The notes beneath the pieces were generated by a model. It saw only the letters and a program-made list of their open reading frames with translations. It did not search any database and was not told the DNA's origin. The position numbers and the translations under genes are program-made. A DNA stretch of 64,000 nucleotides, from contig BPHK01000001.1 of NCBI GenBank assembly GCA_026003495.1, positions 248,001 through 312,000 of the forward strand, written 5' to 3'. Below, in pieces: positions 25,639 to 36,197 of the stretch (positions are counted from its first letter, which is position 1; each line of letters begins with the position of its first letter). The stretch is from Candidatus Kapaibacterium sp. Lineage in GTDB: Bacteria > Bacteroidota > Ignavibacteria > Kapaibacteriales > NICIL-2.

Positions 25639-26052
25639 ATGAGAACACTTGCAGTAATTGGTGCGCTGGTAACGCTGACACTCATCTCCGATGGCTGCAG
25701 AAGTGCAGCCGATCACCGCTCTGATGTCGGAGCAGCGCGGCGCGAAGATTTGACCGTTGGCAAGGTGCAGCGCGAGATTCGGCGTGGGATGTCGGGCGCA
25801 GAGGTTGCTGAAGCTCTCGGCTCGCCGAACATCGTCACCAAAGATGCAGATGGACGAGAAACCTGGGTGTACGACCGCATCGCAACCGAAGTGACCTACT
25901 CGGACAGCCAGAGTTCGCTGTTCCTCATTCTTGCGGGAACTGCCAACCAGTCTGGTGCTTCGCTGCGAACGCAGAAGACGCTCACGGTCGTCATCAAGTT
26001 CACCAGCGACGGCAAAGTAGATTCGTTTTCGTACCACGCATCGAAGTTTTAG
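25639..26052 (+). CDS. putative lipoprotein with BamE/SmpA-like fold
   Basis: 137 residues. The signal peptide ends LTLISDGC, an atypical but possible lipobox with Cys20. The segment VGKVQREIRRGMSGAEVAEALGSPNIV resembles the helix pair of the SmpA/BamE family (a G-M-s-x-x-x-V-x-x-x-l-G-x-P pattern), followed by a short beta sheet (TWVYDR...VVIKFTSDGKVDSF). BamE helps the Bam complex in the outer membrane, but many unrelated lipoproteins share this fold. It is followed two bases later by another lipoprotein gene. Confidence 0.72.
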   Translation: MRTLAVIGALVTLTLISDGCRSAADHRSDVGAARREDLTVGKVQREIRRGMSGAEVAEALGSPNIVTKDADGRETWVYDRIATEVTYSDSQSSLFLILAGTANQSGASLRTQKTLTVVIKFTSDGKVDSFSYHASKF

Positions 26053-26054
26053 CT

Positions 26055-26639
26055 ATGGTGTCGAAAACGCCAGTCGTGTTGGCAATTGTGCTGCTTGCCC
26101 TGACGGGAGGATGCACGATTGTCAATCGCCCAAAACCACCAGAGCAAGAGCAAACGCAACTGGAGCGGCGGCAGTACCAGCAACGAGATTTCGACACCAA
26201 CGATGTCAAGCTCGTCATGAAGGCGGTGCTCAACACGCTGCAGGACGATGGGTTCACCGTCCGCAATGCTGTGGTAGACCTGGGACTCATCAGCGCTGTC
26301 AAGGAGATCATGCTCACAGGCCGCACCAGTACGAGCCAGCAACGCTCCCCTGCAGAAACGTGGGCGGAAATTTTTGCCGCAGCAATTTCGCGTGGGCGCA
26401 CCCAGCCAAGTACCCCACAACAGCCTATCCGCTACCGGAACATTCAGCAGCTCGAGGCAACGGTGAACGTATCGCCCTTTGGTGCCAACCAAACACGAGT
26501 GCGCGTGAGCTTTGTTGCGCGGGTGCTCGATAACGAAGGTGCGGTCGTCGAGTCCCAGCCCGTCACCGATCCGGGCGTTTACCAGACCTTTTTCGCGAAG
26601 GTGGATAAGGGCATCTTCCTCGAAAAGCAGAAGTTCTAA
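26055..26639 (+). CDS. lipoprotein of unknown function
   Basis: 194 residues with a good lipobox (LLALTGGC, Cys20). After a Gln/Glu-rich linker comes FDTNDVKLVMKAVLNTLQDDGFTVRN, a pattern seen in periplasmic lipoproteins that handle paired helices and sheets. The C-terminus ends in VYQTFFAKVDKGIFLEKQKF. I do not recognise a named family. It begins 2 bp after the preceding lipoprotein gene, and the two are certainly cotranscribed. Confidence 0.72.
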   Translation: MVSKTPVVLAIVLLALTGGCTIVNRPKPPEQEQTQLERRQYQQRDFDTNDVKLVMKAVLNTLQDDGFTVRNAVVDLGLISAVKEIMLTGRTSTSQQRSPAETWAEIFAAAISRGRTQPSTPQQPIRYRNIQQLEATVNVSPFGANQTRVRVSFVARVLDNEGAVVESQPVTDPGVYQTFFAKVDKGIFLEKQKF

Positions 26640-26655
26640 GCACGCCGCGGGGCGC

Positions 26656-26663
26656 TATTTTTG
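26656..26663 (+). promoter_or_regulatory. candidate -7 element (TAnnTTTG) abutting the PIG-L gene
   Basis: TATTTTTG is an exact TAnnTTTG match ending six bases before the ATG at 26670, which implies a leaderless or nearly leaderless message. It argues against the TTG start at 26661. Confidence 0.4.
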
Positions 26664-26669
26664 CTGCTG

Positions 26670-27542
26670 ATGAGGCATTTGATACGGCGGGCGCTTACGT
26701 TTTGCATCGCATGCGTGGTTGCGCTGGGGCAGCCACGCATTCTTGTCGTCCAAGCACACCCGGACGATGAAACAGGTTGTGCAGCACTGCTATTTGCGCT
26801 GGCGCGGTACCAGCAAGCTACCGTGGACGTGTGCGTGATTACCAACGGTGAGGCTGGCTACCGCTACTCGACATTGGCTGAGAAGCTCTACGGTCTCCGG
26901 CTCACCGAGGACTCGGTCGGGCGCGCAAACCTTCCGCGCATTCGCAAACACGAGATGCTCCGCGCAGCAGAGTTGCTCGGCGTGCGGAACGTTTTCTTCC
27001 TCGATGAAATCGATCACGCCTACAACCAAAGCCTCGAGGAAACACTCACCGTCTGGGATACTGCTGCCGTTCTCCATCGCATCGAACGAATCCTCCGTCG
27101 CGGTCGGTACGATGCAGCAATCGGGCTACTGCCAACGCGGCAGACGCACGGCGGACACAAAGCAGCAACGTTCCTGCTGATTACCGCAGCGCGGCGTGTT
27201 GCACCGCAGATGCCGGTGCTCGGCGTAATGCCGAGCGATACGCTTCCGGCAAGTATCGAGGCAGAGCCGTTCGTTGGGCAGCTTCCTGCCCCGTTCGTGT
27301 TCGATCGGAGCGTTGGTTTCGGCTTCAATCGCCGGGTGCAACTGGCAGCGGTCGTGCGGTGGGTTGCTGCCGAACACCGCTCCCAAGGGCTTATGCCGCT
27401 TGGACCGATTCCGGCACGCGAGTACTACTGGCTGCTGTCACCGGATACACCGCAAGCTCGCCAATGCGTCGAGCGCGTGTTCGCTGAGCTTGAGAGAGCG
27501 CTCCAGGAGCAATTACCGAACTATCCTGCCCACGGACAATGA
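26670..27542 (+). CDS. PIG-L family N-acetylglucosaminyl deacetylase-like hydrolase
   Basis: 290 residues. The metal-binding motif AHPDDE (in VVQAHPDDETGCAALL, near residue 28) and the later THGGHKAA block give the zinc site of the LmbE/PIG-L family, which removes acetyl groups from amino sugars or related conjugates. The first 20 residues (ALTFCIACVVALG) look like a signal peptide or membrane anchor, so it may act outside the cytoplasm. Its stop overlaps the next gene (ATGA), coupling it to a UDP-sugar dehydrogenase. Confidence 0.85.
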   Translation: MRHLIRRALTFCIACVVALGQPRILVVQAHPDDETGCAALLFALARYQQATVDVCVITNGEAGYRYSTLAEKLYGLRLTEDSVGRANLPRIRKHEMLRAAELLGVRNVFFLDEIDHAYNQSLEETLTVWDTAAVLHRIERILRRGRYDAAIGLLPTRQTHGGHKAATFLLITAARRVAPQMPVLGVMPSDTLPASIEAEPFVGQLPAPFVFDRSVGFGFNRRVQLAAVVRWVAAEHRSQGLMPLGPIPAREYYWLLSPDTPQARQCVERVFAELERALQEQLPNYPAHGQ

Positions 27543-28912
27543 CACACCGCCGTTCTCATTGGGCACAGCACCTTGCTAAACGGATCAAGCAACGAACGCT
27601 GACAGTTGGCGTCCTCGGTCTTGGGTATGTCGGACTGCCGCTTGCCGTCGAGTTTGCGCGGAAAGGCATTCGAACGTTTGGATTCGATACGAACGCCGAA
27701 AAAATCGCACTCCTTGAGCGCGGGCAGAACTACATCCGCGATCTCGACGATCGTGTCGTTGCCGACTGCGTCGCCAGTGGAATGCTCCAGGCGCACAGCA
27801 ATCCTGCACGCCTTGCTGACTGCGATGTTATCTTCATCTGCGTGCCTACTCCGTTTACTCCGAACAAGGACCCCGATATTTCCTTCATCCTCGCAGCTGC
27901 TGAATCCATCGCAGCAGCGAAGCGGCCGGGCCAGCTCTACATCCTCAAGAGCACGACGTTCCCTGGCACAACCCGAAAGTACGTCCAGCCGAAGCTAGAG
28001 GACAGCCGCTTCCGCTGCGGGAGGGAATACTTCCTGGCATTTTCGCCGGAGCGTGTCGATCCGGGCAATAAAACCTGGCACACCGGCAACACCCCAATTG
28101 TCGTCGGTGGAATCACCCCCGTGTGCACCGAGTTGGCATGCGCTGCAACGGCGCTGGCGATCGAGAAGGTCGTTCCTGTCAGTTCGCCAGAGGTCGCAGA
28201 AATGGAAAAGCTGCTGGAGAACATCTTCCGCAGCGTGAACATTGCGTTAGTGAACGAGCTAGCGCAACTGTGCGATCGCATTGGCATCAACATTTGGGAA
28301 GTCGTCCAGGCTGCCGCAACGAAGCCGTTCGGATTTATGCCGTTCTATCCTGGTCCGGGCATTGGCGGGCATTGCATCCTCATTGACCCGTACTACCTTT
28401 CCTGGATGGCGCGCGAGTACGACTTTACGACCAGTTTCATTGAACTGGCGGCAGAAGTAAACGAGTTCATGCCGTACTATGTGCGGAACTTGATCATCGA
28501 GCAGATTGCCCGGCAACCGGTCGAGATCGACCGCGCGCGGGTGCTCCTCCTTGGGATGGCGTTCAAGCGCGATGTGGATGACTTGCGCCATTCACCTGCG
28601 CTGAAGGTTGCCGAACTCCTCCGCAATGATGGTGTTGGCCGCGTGGATTATTACGACCCGTACATTCCGTCGGTGGTGCTTTTCGAGGGAAGTAAACGTG
28701 CGGAATCTCTTCAATCGCTGCCTGCGCTGCGCCCGAACGTACTCCGACGTTACCACGTTGTGTGCGTTACCACTGACCACAGCGCAGTGGACTACGCAAT
28801 GGTTGCGCGCTCCAGCCGTGTCGTCGTTGATACGCGCAATGCGCTGCGTGATGTCTCCGATCGCCGAAACATCGTTCTGCTCGGGAGCGGGCGCAGCCCT
28901 TTATCATCGTGA
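27539..28912 (+). CDS. nucleotide sugar dehydrogenase (UDP-N-acetyl-hexosamine/UDP-glucose type)
   Basis: 457 residues. The N-terminal NAD-binding fold has VGVLGLGYVGLPLAVEFA; the central dimer helix has VSSPEVAEMEKLLENIFR; the catalytic cysteine lies in PGIGGHCILIDPYY; the C-terminal UDP-binding domain has LLGMAFKRDVDDLRHSP. Sequence features (long GIGGHCI and PYYLSWMAR) fit the WecC/WbpA branch that oxidises UDP-GlcNAc-type sugars to uronic acids. It supplies acidic sugars for surface polymers. The preceding PIG-L gene may act on the same products. Confidence 0.9.
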   Translation: MTHRRSHWAQHLAKRIKQRTLTVGVLGLGYVGLPLAVEFARKGIRTFGFDTNAEKIALLERGQNYIRDLDDRVVADCVASGMLQAHSNPARLADCDVIFICVPTPFTPNKDPDISFILAAAESIAAAKRPGQLYILKSTTFPGTTRKYVQPKLEDSRFRCGREYFLAFSPERVDPGNKTWHTGNTPIVVGGITPVCTELACAATALAIEKVVPVSSPEVAEMEKLLENIFRSVNIALVNELAQLCDRIGINIWEVVQAAATKPFGFMPFYPGPGIGGHCILIDPYYLSWMAREYDFTTSFIELAAEVNEFMPYYVRNLIIEQIARQPVEIDRARVLLLGMAFKRDVDDLRHSPALKVAELLRNDGVGRVDYYDPYIPSVVLFEGSKRAESLQSLPALRPNVLRRYHVVCVTTDHSAVDYAMVARSSRVVVDTRNALRDVSDRRNIVLLGSGRSPLSS

Positions 28913-29123
28913 TGGCTGATTGCGATGGATGGCTTATTGCGCTGGCAGAGGGGATGCACACGCGCCAATTAACCATGGGCAACCCATTTCCCTTCATCAC
29001 CAGGGATTGCACGGATCGGTTTGGAAAATTCCACTGTGATGCCGTATTTTCGCGGGCTAATTCTGGAACGCCTTGTGCGTTTGCAGGCAGTGTCAAGTGT
29101 CATCGTCGGATGAATTGCCGCAC
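28913..29123 (+). promoter_or_regulatory. intergenic promoter region of the str operon, with TATTTTCG
   Basis: These 211 bp hold no convincing gene. TATTTTCG at 29045-29052 is one mismatch from TAnnTTTG, and a TTTG occurs about 21 bp upstream, which together make a plausible -33/-7 promoter for the long rpsL-led cluster. The start would lie about 65 bp before rpsL. Confidence 0.4.
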
Positions 29124-29513
29124 ATGCCAACAATTGCTCAGCTGATTCGCTACGGTCGGCAGAAGCCGTTCAAGAAGTCCAAATCTCCCGCGCTGATGGG
29201 ATGTCCTCAGCGGCGGGGCGTGTGCACGCGGGTTTATACGACGACGCCGAAGAAGCCAAATTCTGCGTTGCGAAAAGTTGCGCGTGTGCGGCTGACCAAC
29301 GGCATTGAAATTACCGCCTACATTCCGGGCGAAGGGCACAATCTCCAAGAGCACAGCATTGTGCTCGTCCGGGGCGGGCGGGTCAAGGACCTCCCCGGTG
29401 TGCGCTACCATATCATCCGCGGTGCACTCGATACCCAAGGAGTCAACGGACGGATGCAAGGGCGCTCCAAGTACGGCGCCAAGCGTCCGAAACAAGCAGC
29501 AGCGAAAAAGTAA
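29124..29513 (+). CDS. rpsL: 30S ribosomal protein S12
   Basis: 129 residues starting [13 protein letters not shown]. The streptomycin-site loops [17 protein letters not shown] and [19 protein letters not shown] are wild type, with Lys at both classic resistance positions. The end is the normal basic tail. S12 sits at the decoding centre. It begins the str cluster; rpsG follows after 21 bp. Confidence 0.97.
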   Translation: MPTIAQLIRYGRQKPFKKSKSPALMGCPQRRGVCTRVYTTTPKKPNSALRKVARVRLTNGIEITAYIPGEGHNLQEHSIVLVRGGRVKDLPGVRYHIIRGALDTQGVNGRMQGRSKYGAKRPKQAAAKK

Positions 29514-29534
29514 CCATTGCCCGATGCTCACGCC

Positions 29535-30002
29535 ATGAGAAAGAAACGAGCGCCGAAACGCTACATCGAACCCGATCCGCTCTACAACGACGTCATGGTC
29601 GCCAAGCTCATCAATTCCATCATGCGCGACGGTAAGAAAACCATCGCGCGGCAGATTGTCTACGAAGCCTTTACGATCATCGGGCAAAAGACCAAGCAAG
29701 ATCCGCTCGAAATTTTCCGAAAGGCAGTTGCCAATGTCGCGCCAGTTCTCGAAGTGCGTCCACGGCGCGTCGGTGGTGCCACCTACCAAGTGCCGATGGA
29801 AGTGCGCGAGGAACGGCGACTTTCCCTGGCGCTTCGGTGGCTGCGAGACTATGCACGCGAGCGACGAGATAAGACGATGGCAATTCGCCTTGCAAACGAA
29901 ATCATGGCAGCCGCCAACGGCGAAGGTGGCGCGATCAAGCGTCGCGACACGATGCACGCAATGGCGGAAGCCAATAAAGCATTCGCCCACTTCAAGTGGT
30001 AA
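29535..30002 (+). CDS. rpsG: 30S ribosomal protein S7
   Basis: 155 residues. Signatures are [22 protein letters not shown] near the start and [18 protein letters not shown] in the middle; it ends AFAHFKW. S7 nucleates assembly of the 30S head and contacts E-site tRNA. The ATG at 29535 gives the family N-terminus [10 protein letters not shown]; a TTG 18 bp upstream is in frame but unneeded. Confidence 0.97.
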   Translation: MRKKRAPKRYIEPDPLYNDVMVAKLINSIMRDGKKTIARQIVYEAFTIIGQKTKQDPLEIFRKAVANVAPVLEVRPRRVGGATYQVPMEVREERRLSLALRWLRDYARERRDKTMAIRLANEIMAAANGEGGAIKRRDTMHAMAEANKAFAHFKW

Positions 30003-30047
30003 CGCGCCACGGTGGGCCCTGCTCTTTGACCAACGATTCCAGCTGCG

Positions 30048-32120
30048 ATGGCTCGGCGAGTTGACATTCGGCGTGTGCGCAACATCGGCATCATGGCGCA
30101 CATTGACGCTGGAAAAACGACGACCACCGAGCGCATTCTCTTCTATACCGGAGTCGCGCATCGACTCGGTGAAGTGCACGAGGGCACGACGATCACCGAC
30201 TACATGGAGCAGGAGCGCGAGCGTGGGATCACCATCACCTCGGCGGCTGTTTCGTGTACCTGGCGTGATCATCGGATCACTATCATTGACACTCCAGGGC
30301 ACGTTGATTTCACCGCGGAAGTGCAGCGCTCGCTCCGCGTTCTCGACGGTGCGATTGCACTCTTTTCTGCTGTCGAAGGCGTCGAGCCGCAATCGGAGAC
30401 GGTCTGGCACCAAGCCGATCACTACCGTGTTCCCCGCATTGCGTTCGTCAACAAGATGGATCGCGTCGGCGCGGATTTCCACGCGGCGGTCGAATCCATC
30501 CGGATGAAGCTGGGCGCAAATCCGATTCCGGTGCAACTGCCACTCGGTGCAGAAGAAACATTTGCTGGAGTCATTGACCTGCTGGCGATGCAGGCGATTA
30601 CGTTCGACGAAGCCTCGCTCGGGGCACGCTACACCGCAGGCGAAATCCCTGCCGAGTGGCGCGATGCTGCCCAACGCGCACGCGCGGCGATGGTCGAGCA
30701 AATTGTCGAGCTCGATGACCAGGCGATGGAGCAATACCTTGCCGGCATTGAACCGAGCATCGAGCAGCTCCGGGCAGTCCTGCGGCGGGCAACGCTTGAG
30801 CTTCGGGCAGTGCCAGTGCTCTGTGGCTCGGCATATCGCAACAAAGGCATTCAGCAGTTGCTCGATGCGGTCATCGAATATCTGCCCTCGCCACTCGATA
30901 TCGGAGCGGTCACCGGCTACGATCCTGCAACGCCAGATCGCATCCTCGAGCGCCGGCCGCTCGATGAGGAACCGCTTGCTGGGCTGGCATTCAAAATCGT
31001 CTCCGACCGCCATGCTGGCCGACTGGTATTTGTGCGGCTTTATTCGGGCATGCTCGAGCCAGGGCAGACGGTGCTCAATGCCTCGACAGGCAAACGCGAG
31101 CGGGTGCAGAAGCTCCTGCACATGCAAGCTGATCGGCGAGAGGAAATCCCGGCAGCCTTTGCTGGCGACATTATCGCCATCCCCGGCTTACGTGCGAAAA
31201 CAGGTGAAACGATTGCCGACGCGAAACATCCGATCGTCTTCGAAAAAATCGAGTTTACCGAGCCGGTCATCATGCAAGCGATCGAGGCGAAAACGAGCGC
31301 CGACCAAGAAAAGCTCGCAGCAGCGCTGGCAGCGTTGGCTGATGAAGACCCAACGTTCCAGTACAAGACCGATGCAGAGTCGGGCCAGCTTGTCATCAGC
31401 GGTGTTGGCGAGTTACATCTGGACATCATCGTTGATCGCTTGGCACGCGAGTTCGGTGTCCCTGTTCGCGTCGGCAAGCCACAGGTGGCGTACCGTGAGA
31501 CGATTACGCAGAGCGTGACTTCCTCCGGTCGCTTCGAACGGCTGTACGGTGCCAACGTGTTCGTTGCAGAAGTCACGCTTGCCGTCAGCCCTGCAGAACG
31601 CGGAGCGGGTTTTGTCTTTCGTGATGCGCTGCCAGCGGGCGAGCGTGAACTCCTTCCGCTCCAGTGCATCCGAGCGATCGAAGACGGCGCGCGAGAAACG
31701 CTCATTGCCGGTCCGATCATGGGTTACCCGCTCATTGACATTGCAGTCTGTCTCGAGCACGCATCGGCAGCGCAGACAGACCCAAACGAGATTGCATTTC
31801 GCATTGCAAGTGCCAATGCGATGCGCGATGCATACCGGCGCGCTGTACCAGTGCTGATGGAGCCGATCATGGCGCTCGAAGTGACAACGCCAGATGAGTA
31901 CGTCGGTGATGTCATCGCTGATATCAACAGCCGCCGTGGTCGGATCGAACAGATCGAGCAACGCGGAATCATGAGCGTCATCCGCGCACATGTACCGCTC
32001 GAAGCAATGTTTGGATACGTCACGCATCTGCGCTCCCTGACGCAGGGGCGGGCAGTCTATACGATGACGTTCTCGCACTACGAACCTGCGGCGCACACAC
32101 TGCAGAACGCTTACGCATAG
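30048..32120 (+). CDS. fusA: elongation factor G
   Basis: 690 residues, full length. The GTPase has [15 protein letters not shown], switch [10 protein letters not shown] and NKMD. Domains II-V follow with [21 protein letters not shown] near the C-terminus. It drives translocation of tRNA and mRNA on the ribosome. The EF-G type is the canonical one rather than a tetracycline-resistance paralogue, judging by its place in the str operon. tuf follows after 40 bp. Confidence 0.97.
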   Translation: MARRVDIRRVRNIGIMAHIDAGKTTTTERILFYTGVAHRLGEVHEGTTITDYMEQERERGITITSAAVSCTWRDHRITIIDTPGHVDFTAEVQRSLRVLDGAIALFSAVEGVEPQSETVWHQADHYRVPRIAFVNKMDRVGADFHAAVESIRMKLGANPIPVQLPLGAEETFAGVIDLLAMQAITFDEASLGARYTAGEIPAEWRDAAQRARAAMVEQIVELDDQAMEQYLAGIEPSIEQLRAVLRRATLELRAVPVLCGSAYRNKGIQQLLDAVIEYLPSPLDIGAVTGYDPATPDRILERRPLDEEPLAGLAFKIVSDRHAGRLVFVRLYSGMLEPGQTVLNASTGKRERVQKLLHMQADRREEIPAAFAGDIIAIPGLRAKTGETIADAKHPIVFEKIEFTEPVIMQAIEAKTSADQEKLAAALAALADEDPTFQYKTDAESGQLVISGVGELHLDIIVDRLAREFGVPVRVGKPQVAYRETITQSVTSSGRFERLYGANVFVAEVTLAVSPAERGAGFVFRDALPAGERELLPLQCIRAIEDGARETLIAGPIMGYPLIDIAVCLEHASAAQTDPNEIAFRIASANAMRDAYRRAVPVLMEPIMALEVTTPDEYVGDVIADINSRRGRIEQIEQRGIMSVIRAHVPLEAMFGYVTHLRSLTQGRAVYTMTFSHYEPAAHTLQNAYA

Positions 32121-32160
32121 CTCTTTCAACTTCGTTTGTTTACTCACACTTGGAGGTCCT

Positions 32161-33369
32161 ATGGCAAAGGAAAAATTCGTTCGCACCAAACCCCACGTCA
32201 ACGTGGGGACAATCGGTCACGTGGACCATGGCAAAACCACGCTGACCGCAGCAATCACCTTCGCGCTGGCACGGAAGTATCCGACCGTACAGGCACGCGC
32301 GTACGACCAGATTGACAATGCGCCCGAAGAAAAGGCGCGCGGTATCACCATCAACACTGCGCACGTCGAGTACGAAACCGACAAGCGCCACTACGCGCAC
32401 GTGGACTGCCCGGGGCATGCTGACTACATCAAGAACATGATCACCGGCGCAGCACAAATGGACGGGGCAATCCTTGTGGTGGCGGCAACTGACGGCCCAA
32501 TGCCGCAAACGCGGGAACACATCCTCTTGGCCCGCCAAGTTGGTGTGCCGCGGATCGTGGTGTTCCTCAATAAAGTAGACATTGCTGATCCTGAGCTGAT
32601 TGACTTGGTCGAGGAAGAAGTGCGCGACTTGCTCAAGAAGTACGACTTCCCCGGCGATGAAATTCCAGTCATTCGCGGCTCGGCGCTCCAAGCGCTCGAT
32701 GCAGGTATGAGCGGCGCACCGCTCGATGATCCGCGTCTCCAGTGCATCTGGGACCTCATGGATGCAGTGGACAACTACATCCCCACGCCACAGCGCGATG
32801 TCGATAAGCCCTTCTTGATGCCGGTCGAAGACGTGTTCTCCATCACTGGTCGCGGGACCGTTGGGACTGGCCGGGTCGAGCGCGGTATCGTCCGTCTCAA
32901 CGATGAAGTGGAAATTGTCGGCTTCGGCTTGCACAAGAAGTCCACGGTGACGGGTATCGAAATGTTCCGCAAGCTGCTCGACGAAGCGCAAGCTGGCGAC
33001 AACGTTGGGTTGCTCCTCCGTGGTGTGGAAAAAGACGAACTTGAGCGCGGCATGGTCATCGCAAAACCAGGCTCGATTACACCGCACCACAAGTTCACAG
33101 CGCAAGTCTACGTACTCACTGCCGAAGAAGGTGGCCGCAAGACACCGTTCTTCTCGGGCTACCGTCCGCAGTTCTACTTCCGCACAACGGACGTCACTGG
33201 CACCATCCAGCTCCCAGAAGGCGTCGAGATGGTTATGCCGGGCGATAACGTGGATAATCTGACCATCGAACTGATCACGCCGGTGGCGATGGAAGAAGGG
33301 CTCCGCTTCGCTATTCGCGAAGGTGGCCGTACCGTCGGCGCAGGTGTCGTTACGAAGATCATCGAGTAA
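32161..33369 (+). CDS. tuf: elongation factor Tu
   Basis: 402 residues. P-loop [11 protein letters not shown], switch [10 protein letters not shown] and NKVD are all present, and domains 2-3 follow ([30 protein letters not shown]). It delivers aminoacyl-tRNA to the ribosome. The leader ends in a strong TTGGAGG ribosome site 4 nt before the ATG, and TGTTTACT lies 24 nt upstream, similar to the leader element seen in other highly expressed genes. Only this copy is in the window. Confidence 0.98.
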   Translation: MAKEKFVRTKPHVNVGTIGHVDHGKTTLTAAITFALARKYPTVQARAYDQIDNAPEEKARGITINTAHVEYETDKRHYAHVDCPGHADYIKNMITGAAQMDGAILVVAATDGPMPQTREHILLARQVGVPRIVVFLNKVDIADPELIDLVEEEVRDLLKKYDFPGDEIPVIRGSALQALDAGMSGAPLDDPRLQCIWDLMDAVDNYIPTPQRDVDKPFLMPVEDVFSITGRGTVGTGRVERGIVRLNDEVEIVGFGLHKKSTVTGIEMFRKLLDEAQAGDNVGLLLRGVEKDELERGMVIAKPGSITPHHKFTAQVYVLTAEEGGRKTPFFSGYRPQFYFRTTDVTGTIQLPEGVEMVMPGDNVDNLTIELITPVAMEEGLRFAIREGGRTVGAGVVTKIIE

Positions 33370-33405
33370 TCGCGGAAAAGTCTCACCATCGTGGTTGGAA
33401 GCGTC

Positions 33406-33714
33406 GTGGCATCCCAACGCATCCGCATCAAACTCCGCTCCTACGATCACAACCTGATCGATCGCTCTGCCGAGCGGATCGTGCAAACGGTCAAGCAGAC
33501 GGGCGCAACGGTCTCCGGACCGATCCCGCTGCCAACCGAACGGACGGTTATTACCGTCAACCGCTCGCCGCACGTGGATAAAAAATCGCGCGAGCAGTTC
33601 GAAACGCGCGTCCACAAGCGGCTCATCGATATCTTCAGCTCGACGCCGAAGACCATTGACGAACTGACCAAGCTGGACATCCCAGCAGGTGTGGACGTCG
33701 AAATCAAAGTGTAG
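33406..33714 (+). CDS. rpsJ: 30S ribosomal protein S10
   Basis: 102 residues from the GTG at 33406, which gives [15 protein letters not shown], the family N-terminus. Another GTG at 33391 would add five residues. [21 protein letters not shown] forms the conserved extended loop. S10 is part of the 30S head and of antitermination complexes with NusB. It opens the S10 cluster, 36 bp after tuf. Confidence 0.96.
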   Translation: MASQRIRIKLRSYDHNLIDRSAERIVQTVKQTGATVSGPIPLPTERTVITVNRSPHVDKKSREQFETRVHKRLIDIFSSTPKTIDELTKLDIPAGVDVEIKV

Positions 33715-33736
33715 GCACCAGCAGTCAAGGTGAACA

Positions 33737-34354
33737 ATGGCAGCATTGCTTGGTCGAAAAGTGGGCATGACGGCGTACATCACCGACAGTGGTGAGTACG
33801 TTCCGTGCACTGTCATCGAAGCAGGGCCGTGCCCAGTCGTTCTGCGCCGAACGCTCGAACGGGATGGATACGAGGCCGTGCAACTGGCGTTCGATCCCAT
33901 CCCGGAACGGAAAGTGAATCGCCCACTCCGCGGTCACTTCGCGAAATCAGGAGTGCAGCCGCATCGGTACTTGCGCGAGATCCGCGGTATCGCTGCAGAC
34001 GTTGGCCAGGTGCTCACCGTCGAGCAGTTCGCACCAGGAGATCGCGTCAAGGTTTCTGCAACGAGCATCGGGCGTGGATTCCAAGGTGTCGTCAAGCGCC
34101 ACCACTTCGGCGGTGTTGGGATGGCAACCCACGGTCAGAGCGACCGCACGCGTGCTCCAGGCTCGATCGGCGCATCCTCGTTCCCATCGCGCGTCTTTCC
34201 TGGCATGCGCATGGCGGGTCGCATGGGCGGTCGGCGCACGACGATTCGCAACCTCGAGGTTCTGCAGGTTTTGCCAGAAGAGAACCTGCTGCTGGTCAAG
34301 GGTAGCATTCCGGGCGCTCCCAATGCGCTCGTCGAGATCGTCAAACTTTCGTAA
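33737..34354 (+). CDS. rplC: 50S ribosomal protein L3
   Basis: 205 residues. It starts [15 protein letters not shown]. The central loop reaching the peptidyl-transferase region reads [15 protein letters not shown] followed by [20 protein letters not shown], with the conserved Gln in THGQSD that is methylated by PrmB in other bacteria. It ends in the normal VEIVKLS-type tail. Confidence 0.97.
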   Translation: MAALLGRKVGMTAYITDSGEYVPCTVIEAGPCPVVLRRTLERDGYEAVQLAFDPIPERKVNRPLRGHFAKSGVQPHRYLREIRGIAADVGQVLTVEQFAPGDRVKVSATSIGRGFQGVVKRHHFGGVGMATHGQSDRTRAPGSIGASSFPSRVFPGMRMAGRMGGRRTTIRNLEVLQVLPEENLLLVKGSIPGAPNALVEIVKLS

Positions 34355-34382
34355 GACTTTTTCACAACGCACCAAGCACGCA

Positions 34383-35036
34383 ATGGAGGTCCCATTCTAC
34401 ACACAGACAGGCGAGCAGCGCGGCACGATCGAACTGCCCGATGCTGTCTTCAACGTCGAACCACACGAACACGCGATGTACTTAGCCGTGCGGGTGTACC
34501 TTGCGCACCAGCGGCAAGGGACGCACAAGACGAAAACGCGTCAAGAAGTCCGTGGTGGTGGGCGCAAACCTTGGCGTCAGAAAGGACGCGGCACTGCGCG
34601 TGCCGGTTCGATCCGCTCGCCGCTGTGGGTCGGTGGCGGTACAGTGTTCGGACCGCAGCCGCACAAGTACACAATCACGATACCCAAAAAAGTCAATCAG
34701 CTTGCGCGGCGCTCAGCGCTCTCATGCCGTGCCCGCGAAGGCAACATCATCGTCGTTGATGGCATCGAGCTCGAGCAGCCGAAGACAAAGCTGATGGCGG
34801 GGGTGATGAAAGCGCTGGGTTTGGAGGGTTCCTCCACACTCATGCTCGTTGATGCGTTCAACCCAACAGTGCTCCGCGCAGCACGGAACCTTCCGTACCT
34901 GGATATGATGCTCGCAGACAAAGTCTCGGCTTATCATATCCTCAGCCATCGGAAGCTGCTCCTTGTGCCTGGTGCGATTGATATGCTCACAGCGATCCTT
35001 TCGCCAAGTCGGACAGCGCACGAGGTGTCGGCATGA
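34383..35036 (+). CDS. rplD: 50S ribosomal protein L4
   Basis: 217 residues. The exit-tunnel loop includes RQEVRGGGRKPWRQKGRGTARAG cut here in the family's usual place, followed by SPLWVGGGTVFGPQPH. The ATG at 34383 gives MEVPFYTQTGEQ. The stop overlaps the rplW start (ATGA). In other bacteria L4 can autoregulate the S10 operon; no matching leader was identified here. Confidence 0.96.
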   Translation: MEVPFYTQTGEQRGTIELPDAVFNVEPHEHAMYLAVRVYLAHQRQGTHKTKTRQEVRGGGRKPWRQKGRGTARAGSIRSPLWVGGGTVFGPQPHKYTITIPKKVNQLARRSALSCRAREGNIIVVDGIELEQPKTKLMAGVMKALGLEGSSTLMLVDAFNPTVLRAARNLPYLDMMLADKVSAYHILSHRKLLLVPGAIDMLTAILSPSRTAHEVSA

Positions 35037-35341
35037 TTCAGATCATCAAGCGCCCAATCCTGACGGAAAAATCCGAGAAGGTCAAAGGCATCCACAACCA
35101 CTACGTTTTTGAAGTGGAGCGGACCGCCAATAAAATCGAAATCCGCCAAGCAATCGAAGCGATGTTCGGCGTCAAAGTCGAGAAGGTCCGGACTGTCACC
35201 GTTCGTGGCAAGCGCCGTATCCGCTATACGCGCCGCGGCATTCAAGAAGGACGGACACGCTCCTGGAAGAAAGCGTACGTCCGGCTCAAGCCGGGCTACT
35301 CGATCGACGTCGTCAGCGGCGAAGGTGAAACAAACGACTAA
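35033..35341 (+). CDS. rplW: 50S ribosomal protein L23
   Basis: 102 residues. RPILTEKSEKVKGIHNHYVFEV is the family N-terminal block, and KVEKVRTVTVRGKRRI the tunnel-side strand pair. L23 forms part of the exit site where SRP and trigger factor dock. It is translationally coupled to rplD. Confidence 0.95.
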   Translation: MIQIIKRPILTEKSEKVKGIHNHYVFEVERTANKIEIRQAIEAMFGVKVEKVRTVTVRGKRRIRYTRRGIQEGRTRSWKKAYVRLKPGYSIDVVSGEGETND

Positions 35342-35351
35342 GCGATGAACA

Positions 35352-36188
35352 ATGCCACTGCGACAGCTCAAACCAATTACGCCAGGGACGAGGTTCTACT
35401 CGGTCAGCGACTTTAGCGAGCTGACCACTGATCGTCCCTATAAGCCGCTCTGCGAGCCGCTTCCCTCGACCGGTGGCAGGAACAACACCGGCCGCATTAC
35501 CTCGCGCCATCGCGGGGGGCGTCACAAGCGCCTCTACCGCATCATTGATTTCAAGCGTGATAAGACCGACGTCTATGCCACTGTCGAGACCATCGAATAC
35601 GACCCGAACCGCTCTGCGCGGATCGCCTTGGTGCGCTACGACGACGGCGAGCGCCGCTATATCCTCGCACCCCAAGGGCTCAACGTTGGTGATCGCATCG
35701 TCTCCAGTGAAAATGCTGACTACAACGTCGGCAATACACTCCCGCTGGCGAAGATTCCGCCGGGACTTTTTGTGCACAACATCGAGCTCAAGCCAGGCAA
35801 AGGCGGCCAGCTTGTGCGGAGCGCAGGGCTCGGTGCGCAGCTTCTCGGTTTCGATGGGAAGTACGCGCAGCTGAAGCTGCCCTCAGGCGAGATTCGTATG
35901 GTACTCGCACAATGCCGCGCAACGATCGGAGTAGTCAGCAATGCTGACCACGAAAACATCATGCTCGGCAAGGCAGGGCGGGCGCGGTGGCTCGGCATTC
36001 GCCCCCAAACGCGTGGAATGGCAATGAACCCGATTGACCACCCCAACGGCGGTGGCGAAGGTCGCTCAAAGTCCGGTGGTGGGCGCCAGCATCCACGATC
36101 GCCGTGGGGGCAATTGGCCAAAGGCTTGAAAACGCGGAAAAAGCACAAAGCCTCCGACCGGCTCATTATTCGACGTCGCACTAAGTAA
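35352..36188 (+). CDS. rplB: 50S ribosomal protein L2
   Basis: 278 residues. The C-terminal signature [19 protein letters not shown] contains the conserved His close to the peptidyl-transferase centre. The N-terminal block [19 protein letters not shown] is typical. It begins 10 bp after rplW. Confidence 0.97.
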   Translation: MPLRQLKPITPGTRFYSVSDFSELTTDRPYKPLCEPLPSTGGRNNTGRITSRHRGGRHKRLYRIIDFKRDKTDVYATVETIEYDPNRSARIALVRYDDGERRYILAPQGLNVGDRIVSSENADYNVGNTLPLAKIPPGLFVHNIELKPGKGGQLVRSAGLGAQLLGFDGKYAQLKLPSGEIRMVLAQCRATIGVVSNADHENIMLGKAGRARWLGIRPQTRGMAMNPIDHPNGGGEGRSKSGGGRQHPRSPWGQLAKGLKTRKKHKASDRLIIRRRTK

Positions 36189-36197
36189 CGACTGGCT

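Noticed and set aside
28909-29145. 78-codon plus-strand frame between the sugar dehydrogenase and rpsL
   Set aside because: It runs into rpsL out of frame, has no ribosome site, and its composition is unlike a protein. The region is better seen as a promoter zone.
29100-31127. 675-codon minus-strand open frame over rpsL-rpsG-fusA
   Set aside because: Antisense shadow of highly conserved genes with high third-position GC; the translation shows no family features.
32140-33900. 586-codon minus-strand open frame over tuf and rpsJ
   Set aside because: Shadow of EF-Tu codon usage. His/Cys/Arg-rich translation without domains.
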